This document shows, piece after piece, positions 52,901 to 60,519 of a stretch of DNA of 64,000 bases. Location of the stretch: NCBI RefSeq assembly GCF_042610495.1, contig NZ_JBHGAP010000008.1:1-64000 (forward strand). Direction: 5' to 3'. The position numbers and the translations under genes are program-made. The notes beneath the pieces were generated by a model. It was given only the letters and a program-made list of their open reading frames with translations. It searched no databases and had not been told where the DNA came from. Numbering within the stretch: position 1 is the first letter of the stretch; each line of letters starts with the position of its first letter. The stretch comes from RU20A sp042610495 (GTDB lineage Bacteria > Pseudomonadota > Alphaproteobacteria > Rhizobiales > Rhizobiaceae).

Positions 52901-55900
52901 CGGACGATATCCGCGTCTTCACCACACGGGAAATCGCAGCCATCGGCTCGAGCGCGATCTCCGGCCTGTCGACCAGCGTTCTTGCCGCGATGACGGCGGC
53001 GGAGCTTCAGGCGCTGAATGCCGCAAGCCTGCCGCAGCTCACGAATGCCCAGATCGAGGCGCTGTCCACCACCCAGGTTTCGACGCTGACGACCAAACAG
53101 GTGGCAGCACTGACCGCGACGCAAATCGCCGCGCTCGGCACGGATGACGTTGCATCGCTGACCGCCGCGCAGACCGCCGCCCTTTCCACGGGAGCCGTGA
53201 CGGCACTCTCCACCCGGCAGATCGACGTGCTCGGCAGCCAGCAGCTGCAGGCGCTGACCACGGGCCAGATCGCCGCCCTGACAGCCTCTCAGGTCTCTGC
53301 ACTCGATACCGCGGACCTTGCGGCGCTTTCGACGCGCGCGATCGCCGCGCTCACGCCGGATGCGATCGGCGGGCTTTCGACGGGCGTTATTGCGAGCCTT
53401 TCGAGCGAGCAGATCGCCGCGATTTCGACCAACGCGCTCGCCGCGCTCGGCACCCGGCAGATGGATGCGATGACGACCGATCAGGTCAGGGCGCTGACAA
53501 CCCGGCAGATGGCGGCGCTGACGGGCGCGCAGGTCGGGGCATTTGGCACCAACGACCTTGCCGCGCTTTCGACCGCTCAGGTCGCCTCCCTCGGCACGGC
53601 AGGCATTTCCGGACTGACCACGCGCCAGCTCACGGCGCTGTCGAGCGACCAGATGCGGGCGCTGACCCCGACGCAGGTGGCAGCGCTGAGCGCCACGCAG
53701 ATCGGCGTTCTTGATGCATCCGCCCTGGCGACGTTCTCGACCGCCGATCTGGCGGCGCTCAATGCGGATGCGATTTCCAGCATGCCGACGGCGACGATCG
53801 CAACGCTGACCACAGCGCAGATCAACGCGCTCGGCACGGCATCCATCGCCAAGCTCAGCACGGCACAGGTCGCCGCCCTGACGACCGGACAGGTCGAAGC
53901 GCTGACGACGACGCAGATCCGCGCCCTGAGTTCGGCACAGCTGTCGGCGCTCGGCGCCGACGACATCGCCACATTCCAGATGGCCGAGATCGCGGCCATC
54001 AGCGCGGATGCGATCGTCGGGCTTTCCACCGAGGTCATCGCCTCGCTGTCCAGTGCCCATATCGGTGCCCTCTCCACGCAGGGGATTGCAGGGCTGACAT
54101 CCCGCCAGGTGGGTGCGCTGACAACCGGACAGGTTGCGGCGCTGACACGCGATCAGATCGGCGCCTTCGGCTCGCGCCATGTCGCCGCGCTCGGAACCGA
54201 CGACATCGCAGCACTCTCCGCCATCAAGATCGCGGCGCTCTCAACGGACGGCATTGCCGGGCTGAGCACGACGCAGGTCAACGCGCTGTCGGCCGAGCAG
54301 GTCGAGGCGCTGACGGCCGCGCAGATCGGGGCGCTCAGCTCGCGCCAGATCGGCGTTCTGACCAGCGACGACATCGCGACCTTCACCACGGCAGAGATCG
54401 CGGCCATCAGCTCTGCGGCCATACCGGGCCTTTCGGCGAGCGTGCTGGCCGTTCTCAGCTCCGAGCAGATGAGCGCGCTCAGCAGTGCGGCTCTGGCCGG
54501 CCTTTCCACCGCGCAGGTCAGCGCACTCGGATCGGCCTCGATCTCCGCGCTGTCGACGGCACAGATCGCCGCGCTCAGCTCGCGCCAGGTGCTGGCGCTT
54601 GGCAGCGACGGCATTGCAGCGCTCTCCACCGCCCAGGTGGCAGCCCTGACACCGGCCGGGATCGCGGGGCTTTCGACGGCCCAGATCAACACCATGTCGT
54701 CCCTGCAGATGGGTGCACTGACGCCTGCGCAGGTGGCAGCCCTTTCGTCGTCGCAGATGGCCGCCCTCGAAATCAACGACATCGCGGTCTTCGCGATGGA
54801 CGATCTTGCGGCGATCAGCTCGTCGGCCGTTTCGGGACTGGCGACCGGCGTGATCGCAGCGCTGTCGGCCGATCAGGTCAATGCGCTCGGGACGCTCGCC
54901 ATCTCGGGCCTGACGAGCGACCAGATCGCTGCGCTCTCCACCCTGCAGATTGCCGCCCTTTCCACCCGGCAGGTGGCTGCGCTTACATCGCGGCAGGTCG
55001 CCGCCCTCGGCATGGACGACATTGCCACGCTGTCCACGGCACAGGTGGCGGCGCTTGATTCCGGCGCCGTTCGCGGGCTGGGCACACAGGCCCTGCAGAC
55101 GCTGACGACCGCACAGGCAGAGGCGCTGACGGCCGGGCAGATCGCCTCGCTGACATCGACCCAGATGGCAGCGCTCGGAGCGGATGACCTCGATACGTTC
55201 TCCACGGCCGACATCGCCGCCATCACGGCCTCCGCCATTGCCGGTATCTCCACGGACGCGCTTGCCGCACTCACCGCCGACCAGATCGCTGCCTTCAGCG
55301 CGTCCGGGATCGGCGGCCTCTCCACGACCCAGATTGCCGCACTTTCCGCCGACCAGATCGGCCACCTGACGAGCAGCCAGGTGGCGGCGCTGACTGCGCG
55401 ACAGGTGGCCGCGTTGTCGAGCGGCGACCTTGCCGCGCTGCGCACCAGCCAGATCGCCTCGCTGAGCACCGCTGCCATAGCGGGCCTGTCTTCCGACCAG
55501 ATGGCGCTCCTGTCCTTCGACCAGGTGGAAGCCCTGACGAGCACGCAGGTGGCAAACCTCACCTCCAGCCAGATCGCGGCGCTGGCATCGAACAAGCTTG
55601 ACCTGTTTTCGACGGCCGATCTTGCCGCCATCAGCTCCTCCGCGATCCTTGGGCTTTCCAGCGCAACGCTCGCCAGCCTGACGACACGGCAGATCGCCGC
55701 GCTCAGCGGCGCGGCGGTGGGCGGGATGACGACGGCACAGATCGCAGCGCTCAGCCCCGATCAGGTCGACGCCTTCTCGACGGCGCAGATTTCGGCGCTG
55801 TCCTCCCGTCAGATCGCCGCCCTTGGGACGGCCCAGCTCGAAACCTTCTCGACGGCGGATATCGCAGCGATCAGTTCGCTGGCGATTACCGGCCTTTCCA

Positions 55901-57072
55901 CGGACAAGATCGCAGCGTTTACGCCGGACCAGATCGGCGCGCTGTCGGCGAACGGCATTTCGGGCCTGTCGACGGCACAGATTGCGGCTCTTTCCAGCGA
56001 TCAGATCCGGGCGCTGTCGACGGCGCAGGTCGCAGGGCTTACGGCGCAGCAACTGGCGGCCCTCGGTACGGACGACATCGCTGCGCTGACGACGTCGCAG
56101 GTGGCCGCGCTCAGCACCAAGGCGGTCGGCGCGCTTACGAGCGCCCAGATCACCGCCATGCGTGCCGACCAGATCGACGCCTTCACGACCACGCAGATCG
56201 CAGCCCTCACCTCCTCTGCGCTCTCCGGTCTCGAAGCGGATGATCTGCGAACCTTCTCCACCGCAGACCTCGCGGCCCTCGGCTCTGCGGGAGTCTCCGG
56301 ACTGCCGACGAATTTCCTCGCAGGCCTTTCGGCAACGGAAATCCAGTCGCTCGGTTCGGCCGCGATCAGCGGGCTGACCAGTCAGCAGGTGGCCGCGCTG
56401 CGGCTCGACCAGATCGCGGCCTTCACGACCAGCCAGATCGCGGCGCTCAGTGCCGACGGCGTCGCGGGCCTGCAGGCCGAGGACATGACGACGATCTCCC
56501 TCGCCGAGCTGGCGCTGATCAAGCCTGCGGCGCTGCGCGGACTTTCCACCGGCATCGTGGCGTCGCTGACCACCGAGCAGATCGGCGGTCTCTCGGCGGA
56601 GCAGATCGCGGCGCTCGGCTACAATCAGGTGCTCGCGATGACGACGGCGCAGATCGGCGCGCTCTCGGTCACGCAGATCGGCGCGATGACGGCCATCCAG
56701 TCGGCCGCGCTCGGCACCGACGACATCGCCCTGCTCTCGACGGAAAAGATCGCGGCGCTTTCGACCAGCGCCGTCTCGGGCCTCACCACGCTTGCCGTCG
56801 CGGGGCTGAGCACCGACCAGGCCAAGGCGCTGACCCCGGCGCAGGTGAATGCCATGACCTCGGCGCAGGTCGCGGCGCTGGAGGACGAGGATCTTGCCAC
56901 CTTCTCCGCCGAGGACGTGGCCTCCTTCAGCCGATCGGGGCTCGAGGGCATATCGACCGCCGACATTTCCCGCCTGTCGCGGGATCAGCTGGGCGCGCTG
57001 ATGGACCACCAGATGGGCAATCTCAACCCCGACCAGATCGCCGCCGTCATCAACGCCTTCCTCAATGCGTAA
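49993..57072 (+). CDS. Giant octapeptide-repeat protein of unknown function
   Basis: From ATG 49993 (GAGG 9 bp upstream) this encodes 2359 residues, practically all repeats. From residue 5 to the C-terminus the sequence is about 294 octads of pattern [I/V/L]-x-A/G-L-[S/T]-[S/T]-x-Q, for example QIAALTTA or QVAALSTA, with no insertion. I find no cysteine, one Trp and one Tyr. S/T-x-x-Q before a hydrophobic stretch resembles a helix N-cap box, so a tightly wound alpha-solenoid is possible. There is no signal peptide, membrane segment or RTX motif; the end is DQIAAVINAFLNA. It faces a UDP-galactopyranose mutase and a SPINDLY-type glycosyltransferase. A longer start at 49912 adds non-repeat sequence. 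Confidence 0.85.
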   Translation: MSSTISSLSTAQIRSLSTAAVQAWTTEDVSQLSTGQVNVLSSAQIAALDVEDVNVLSSQQLRAIAQGSIVGLTLDQIAVLDGLDIQSFSSEQVAALTAGQLQGFSTVQAEALQPGQIRTMSASQLSALGPQDVATFSTDDIAALGSRNISGLSASSLATLTSDKIAALSTGAIAGLTPTQLASLTTAQVQALTANQIRALRAQQLAVMPDGLVTAFTETQVAAISTEAITALSASAIAGMSTAQTAALNASQVRLLNTPQIAALGPEDLAVFLPEEIGAFRSNLLGALTTAALSALTSAQVAALPTAGIPSMTATQFAAFSTAQAEALSSAQVRNLNSQHLAALGAARISTFSTDDISAINRFAVVGVSAETFASLSPQQIASFNTSVIPSLSSGQIAALSSTQVAALTPAQLRLFDAEHVTALGTANILALSTSQVASLSSIGMSGLTTDQIGALTTAQIEALTPVQVRALSAGQIAAFGTDDLAVLSAADAAAISSVAIPGLTTTAIASLSLEQISSLSSAAIFTLNSTQLQALTTAQAEALTASQVRVLTSKQLSALGPERVAAFSTADMAALASSATDGLTTDILGALSPGQVAALNLSVVPLLKSAQLASLSTSQIAALTASQVRALVESQTAALSLEQVAALTTTQIASMSTRGLAGLTADQIEELSTTQVASFTSTQIAALTATQMGALNGDDLATFSLAHIMAISASAVKGLSPEVLATLSTDKIAVLNTRAVNALTNEQIEALTLDQVTALTAAQVGAMGSTQLSVFTPDDIATFATEDMAALARGSIGGLSTAVIAALTTAQVAALSTAGAAGLTSEQINRLSTTQFAAFNSKQIAALGVGQVGGISTDNVAGLDSDKLTAITTVAIPGLTTEQIATLSTAQVGQLTAKQVAALTSSQISALTSASIAALSTAQIAALTSAGISGLTTSQIRLLSSTQVEALASGQIAALSADQISALDTDDIRVFTTREIAAIGSSAISGLSTSVLAAMTAAELQALNAASLPQLTNAQIEALSTTQVSTLTTKQVAALTATQIAALGTDDVASLTAAQTAALSTGAVTALSTRQIDVLGSQQLQALTTGQIAALTASQVSALDTADLAALSTRAIAALTPDAIGGLSTGVIASLSSEQIAAISTNALAALGTRQMDAMTTDQVRALTTRQMAALTGAQVGAFGTNDLAALSTAQVASLGTAGISGLTTRQLTALSSDQMRALTPTQVAALSATQIGVLDASALATFSTADLAALNADAISSMPTATIATLTTAQINALGTASIAKLSTAQVAALTTGQVEALTTTQIRALSSAQLSALGADDIATFQMAEIAAISADAIVGLSTEVIASLSSAHIGALSTQGIAGLTSRQVGALTTGQVAALTRDQIGAFGSRHVAALGTDDIAALSAIKIAALSTDGIAGLSTTQVNALSAEQVEALTAAQIGALSSRQIGVLTSDDIATFTTAEIAAISSAAIPGLSASVLAVLSSEQMSALSSAALAGLSTAQVSALGSASISALSTAQIAALSSRQVLALGSDGIAALSTAQVAALTPAGIAGLSTAQINTMSSLQMGALTPAQVAALSSSQMAALEINDIAVFAMDDLAAISSSAVSGLATGVIAALSADQVNALGTLAISGLTSDQIAALSTLQIAALSTRQVAALTSRQVAALGMDDIATLSTAQVAALDSGAVRGLGTQALQTLTTAQAEALTAGQIASLTSTQMAALGADDLDTFSTADIAAITASAIAGISTDALAALTADQIAAFSASGIGGLSTTQIAALSADQIGHLTSSQVAALTARQVAALSSGDLAALRTSQIASLSTAAIAGLSSDQMALLSFDQVEALTSTQVANLTSSQIAALASNKLDLFSTADLAAISSSAILGLSSATLASLTTRQIAALSGAAVGGMTTAQIAALSPDQVDAFSTAQISALSSRQIAALGTAQLETFSTADIAAISSLAITGLSTDKIAAFTPDQIGALSANGISGLSTAQIAALSSDQIRALSTAQVAGLTAQQLAALGTDDIAALTTSQVAALSTKAVGALTSAQITAMRADQIDAFTTTQIAALTSSALSGLEADDLRTFSTADLAALGSAGVSGLPTNFLAGLSATEIQSLGSAAISGLTSQQVAALRLDQIAAFTTSQIAALSADGVAGLQAEDMTTISLAELALIKPAALRGLSTGIVASLTTEQIGGLSAEQIAALGYNQVLAMTTAQIGALSVTQIGAMTAIQSAALGTDDIALLSTEKIAALSTSAVSGLTTLAVAGLSTDQAKALTPAQVNAMTSAQVAALEDEDLATFSAEDVASFSRSGLEGISTADISRLSRDQLGALMDHQMGNLNPDQIAAVINAFLNA
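50386..56961 (+). repeat. Higher-order modules of 240 and 408 bp inside the repeat gene
   Basis: A marker octad of type D-[I/L]-x-T-F opens each module. Markers start at 50386, 50794, 51034, 51442, 51682, 52090, 52330, 52906, 53314, 53722, 53962, 54370, 54778, 55186, 55594, 55834, 56242, 56482 and 56890. Gaps are exactly 408 bp (17 octads) or 240 bp (10 octads), once 576 bp (24 octads), so the array is built of 10- and 7-octad blocks. The marker is usually followed by an octad like DIAAISSS and one like AIxGLST. The last listed module (from 56890) is partial. Confidence 0.85.
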
Positions 57073-57094
57073 GAGAAAGCAAACGCATTGAGGA

Positions 57095-58252
57095 TCAAAG
57101 GGGCGGCGTGACGAAGGCCGGCATGGGCTGGCCGCTGGCCGTGCCGGCGAGATAGCGCCGGGCACAATCCAGCGCCTCGCGGATCGTGACGTCCATGTCG
57201 AGATAGCGGTAGGTGCCAAGGCGACCGACAAAGGTGGTCCGCGTCTCGCTTGCGGCCAGCGCGACGTAGCGGGCAAGCTGTTCCTTCTCCCGCACCAGCC
57301 GGATCGGATAGTAGGGAATGTCGAGCGGACCGCAGGCGCGCGCGGTTTCGCGGTAGCAGACCGAGCCGGCATGGCTTTCCCAGGGGGCAAAATGCTTGTG
57401 CTCGGTCACGCGGGTGTAGGGCACTGCCGCATCCGCATAGTTCATCACCGCACAGCCCTGATAATCCCCCTCATAGGTGAAGCGCTCGAAATCCAGCGTG
57501 CGATAGCCGAGCGAACCGTAAGTAATATCGAACCATTTATCGAGCGGCGCGGACGAGAAGACATGGGCGAAGCTGGAAGCATCGGCGCGGGAAAACGGCG
57601 TATTCAGATGCACGGCGATGCCGGGGTGGTCTAGGATCGCGGCGACCATGGCGGTGTAGCCCTCTTCCGGCATGCCCTGGAACCGATGGAAGAAATAGTC
57701 GTCGTCATAATTGAAGCGCAGCGGCAGGCGCTTGAGGATCGAGGCCGGCAGGTCGGAGGGCGGGCAGCCCCACTGCTTTTCAGTATAGCCCTTGAAGAAG
57801 GCCTCGTAGAGTTCGCGGCCGACGAAGGCGAGCGCCTGCTCCTCAAAGGTGACGGGGTCGGTAGTGCCGCGCTCGGCCCTTTGCGCAATGAAGGCGCGGG
57901 CCTCGTCGGGACGGAAGGTGCGGCCGAAGAACTGGTTGATCGTGTGCAGATTGACCGGCAGCGAATAGACTTGGCCGCCGCTCGTCGTTTTCACCCGGTT
58001 GCGATAGGGCCGGAAGCGGGCGAAGCGGTTGACGTAGTCCCAGACCTCGGCGTCGTCGGTGTGGAAGATGTGGGGCCCGTAGACATGCACCAGCACCCCG
58101 GTCTCGGCATCCCGCGCCGTGTGGCAGTTGCCGGCGATGTGGTCGCGGCTTTCGAAGACCTCCACCCTGTGCCCGGCATCGGCCAGCGTGCGGGCAATGA
58201 CGGCACCGGATAGGCCGGCGCCGACGATGGCAATGGGGGCGGCCCCGGTCAT
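57095..58252 (-). CDS. glf: UDP-galactopyranose mutase
   Basis: Converts UDP-galactopyranose to UDP-galactofuranose with reduced FAD. The 385-residue protein opens with the FAD fold APIAIVGAGLSGAVIARTLA and VEVFESRDHIAGNCHTA, then YGPHIFHTDDAEVWDYVNRF typical of Glf. Further marks are the YTEKQWGCPPSDLP region, LPLRFNYDDDYFFHRFQGMP and the late TFVGRLGTYRYLDMDVTI. ATG 58252 overlaps the glycosyltransferase stop by 4 bp. Its stop is 22 bp from the convergent repeat gene. Galactofuranose normally ends up in surface glycans. Confidence 0.95.
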   Translation of the reverse strand: MTGAAPIAIVGAGLSGAVIARTLADAGHRVEVFESRDHIAGNCHTARDAETGVLVHVYGPHIFHTDDAEVWDYVNRFARFRPYRNRVKTTSGGQVYSLPVNLHTINQFFGRTFRPDEARAFIAQRAERGTTDPVTFEEQALAFVGRELYEAFFKGYTEKQWGCPPSDLPASILKRLPLRFNYDDDYFFHRFQGMPEEGYTAMVAAILDHPGIAVHLNTPFSRADASSFAHVFSSAPLDKWFDITYGSLGYRTLDFERFTYEGDYQGCAVMNYADAAVPYTRVTEHKHFAPWESHAGSVCYRETARACGPLDIPYYPIRLVREKEQLARYVALAASETRTTFVGRLGTYRYLDMDVTIREALDCARRYLAGTASGQPMPAFVTPPL

Positions 58253-60300
58253 TCGGCCGTGTCCCCGACACGCCACAGCCGACGGTCGGGCGCGATCGGC
58301 GAGAAGGCGTGCCAGGCGGCAAGCTTTTCCCGGTAGCGGGCGCGATAGGTGTCGTCATCGACGGGCACGATGTGGTCGGTGAGAAGCTCGGCGCCGATGT
58401 CGTAATAGATGTCGAGATTGGCGAGATCCGGCACGGGCGTTTCGCCACGCTCGGCCTCGCCCTGCATCTGCCAGAAGAGCTCTTCCAGACGGCGGGCGAC
58501 GCCATCGGTGTCGCGCAGTTCGCAGGTCTCGCGGCGGGCGGCGAGCGTGGCGCGCAGCGCCTTCAGCATCTCCGGGCGGCGGGCAAAGCCGATGGCCTTG
58601 GCGGTGTAGTCGGCGGGATCGGACGCCACGAGCTCCGGCACGCCTGAGGCTGCGACGATACTCGCACAAAAGCGCGCGGCAAAGCCCTTGCCGGGAAAGG
58701 TCAGCACCGGCAGCCCCATGGTCAGCGCATCCGCGGCGGTGGAATGGGCGCCGTAAGGGAAGGTATCGAGGAAGAGATCGGCGAGCGCGATGCGGGCGAG
58801 ATGGTTCGCATTGGCGGCCTTCGGCGCAAAGATCAGGCGGGCAGGATCAATGCCTGCGGCGGTGGCGAGATGGCGCAGCCTCTCGTCCACGGCCTCTCCG
58901 CCGGTCAGAAGCCAGAGCACGCTGCCGGGCGTTTCCCTCAGGATCTCCATCCACTGGGCGAAGGTGGAGGGCGTGATCTTCTGCATGCCGTTGAAGCAGG
59001 CGAAGACGAAGGCATCCTCCGGCAGTCCGGCCGCGGCGCGCGACGGCGTTTCGGCAATGACGCGCTTACGGTCCACGGGCTGGCTGCAGGCCAGCGTCAG
59101 CACCTTCTCCGAATAGTAGATCTCGTTGCCCGGCGGAACGATCCGGCCGTCGGAGATCATGTACTGGTGAAAGGGACTGCCCATGGAGCCCGGATAGCCG
59201 CAGAAATTGACGATGACCGGCGCGGGCCGGTAGGCGAAGATGCGGGTGCGGGCGTGCTTGGTGTAGCCGTTGACGTCGATGAGGATGTCGATCTCGTCGG
59301 CGGCGATCTGTCGGGCCGCCTCTGCATCGCTCAAGGCGCCGATATCGCGCCAGACATCCACGGCCGCCTTCATGCGCGCCTGCGTCGGATCGTTGGCAAC
59401 CGGATCGCCGCAGTAATAGGCGTGGACCTCGACGCTCTGCTTGTCATGCAGTTCCAGCACCTCGCGCAGCGCGAAGCCGACGGCATGATCGCGCAGGTCG
59501 GAGGAGACGTAGCCCACCTTCAGCCGCGCGCCCGTGCCGGTCTTCTGCCGCACCGGACGTCGCGGGAAGCCGCTGATGTCGGGCCGGCCGACGAAGGACT
59601 TGTTATATCGGTAAGCGCGCGCCAACTGAAAGAGCGGGTCGTCGGCGTAGCAGGCGAGCGCCAGCGGCGACATGGAATCGATCAGTGCCCTGAGCGGCGC
59701 ATGCTCGGAGGGGATCAGCACCGGCCACTTGCACTGGCGTTGGCGCAGCGCGCTCCAGTGCTGCCCGGCTTCCGTCTTGTCCGGACGCAGCTCGATCGCC
59801 TGCCAGAGAGCCGTTTCGGCTTCCTCCATCAGGCCGGCATTTTCCATGACGCGGCCGATGTGCTGCAGCGCCATCAGCCGGTGCGCCACCTTGTCGGCGG
59901 AGCTTTCGGCCGTCATCTCGGTGAAGGCTCGCCATTGCTGGATCGCGAGCGTGGCAAGCCCGCTATCCTCGTAGGCGCGGCCGAGATTGATATGGGCCTG
60001 GCCGAAGCGCGGCTCGATCTTCAGGCAGGCCCTGAGCGCATGGATGGCGCCGGCGACATCGTTCAGTTGCCGCAGCACGACTGCGTAGTTGAAAAGGACG
60101 AGATGGGCGTGGGGATGCGCTTCGTTGTAGGCGATCCAGACCTTGTAGATTTCCGCCGCCTCGCCTCGCCGTCCGACGGCGGCAAGGCCTTCGGCAAACT
60201 GGAGAAGTTCGGGAACGGCGAGCCGCTGGGTGCGGGCGAGCTCGCGCATGGACTGGAAGGCGACGTCGGTCTCGGCGGTCTGCTTCGTCGCGATGGTCAT
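58249..60300 (-). CDS. TPR protein with SPINDLY/OGT-like glycosyltransferase domain (GT41)
   Basis: A 683-residue cytoplasmic protein starting at ATG 60300 behind GAGGGGAGCG. Residues 30-195 are tetratricopeptide-like repeats (YKVWIAYNEAHPHAHLVLFN, then LRACLKIEPRFGQAHINLGR). Residues 255-640 match the catalytic region of O-GlcNAc transferase/SPINDLY proteins: LKVGYVSSDLRDHAVGFALR, DILIDVNGYTKHARTRIFAY, RPAPVIVNFCGYPGSMG, FACFNGMQKITPSTFAQWM, LFLDTFPYGAHSTAADAL. Such bacterial enzymes glycosylate Ser/Thr of flagellins or adhesins. It is coupled to glf and faces the Ser/Thr-rich repeat gene. The donor sugar is unknown. Confidence 0.9.
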   Translation of the reverse strand: MTIATKQTAETDVAFQSMRELARTQRLAVPELLQFAEGLAAVGRRGEAAEIYKVWIAYNEAHPHAHLVLFNYAVVLRQLNDVAGAIHALRACLKIEPRFGQAHINLGRAYEDSGLATLAIQQWRAFTEMTAESSADKVAHRLMALQHIGRVMENAGLMEEAETALWQAIELRPDKTEAGQHWSALRQRQCKWPVLIPSEHAPLRALIDSMSPLALACYADDPLFQLARAYRYNKSFVGRPDISGFPRRPVRQKTGTGARLKVGYVSSDLRDHAVGFALREVLELHDKQSVEVHAYYCGDPVANDPTQARMKAAVDVWRDIGALSDAEAARQIAADEIDILIDVNGYTKHARTRIFAYRPAPVIVNFCGYPGSMGSPFHQYMISDGRIVPPGNEIYYSEKVLTLACSQPVDRKRVIAETPSRAAAGLPEDAFVFACFNGMQKITPSTFAQWMEILRETPGSVLWLLTGGEAVDERLRHLATAAGIDPARLIFAPKAANANHLARIALADLFLDTFPYGAHSTAADALTMGLPVLTFPGKGFAARFCASIVAASGVPELVASDPADYTAKAIGFARRPEMLKALRATLAARRETCELRDTDGVARRLEELFWQMQGEAERGETPVPDLANLDIYYDIGAELLTDHIVPVDDDTYRARYREKLAAWHAFSPIAPDRRLWRVGDTAE

Positions 60301-60464
60301 GTGGTCGCTCCCCTCGTGCCGGCTGGCGTGGCGGAATCCCGTGCTTGCGGGCTTCGCTGCCCCGAGCCTTACCACGGCTGAGGGCGCAGCGACCGTCCCG
60401 CCACCCCTTAGCAGCGTGCTTTCCGCACATATCCACAAAGGAGCGCAGGGATTGACAGCAGAAA

Positions 60465-60494
60465 GCCCGGCACGGCGCTGGCGCCGTGCCGGGC
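60465..60494 (-). terminator. Terminator of the chemoreceptor gene
   Basis: GCCCGGCACGGCGC (60465-60478) pairs perfectly with GCGCCGTGCCGGGC (60481-60494); on the minus strand TTTCT follows. It lies 26 bp after the receptor stop. Confidence 0.85.
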
Positions 60495-60519
60495 GGTCGA
60501 GCGGGGGTCGCCTGTCGGA

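Noticed and set aside
49993..57072. Regularly spaced repeats as a CRISPR array or noncoding satellite
   Set aside because: Units are 24 bp without conserved spacers, and variation is mainly at codon third positions while the peptide pattern is kept, so the array is coding.
49999..57390. Very long open frames antisense to the repeat gene (49999-54180 and 54241-57390)
   Set aside because: They are Arg/Gly/Asp-rich readings of the complementary strand. The octad code leaves stops out of that frame by composition, and the second runs into glf. The sense frame has coherent hydrophobic periodicity.
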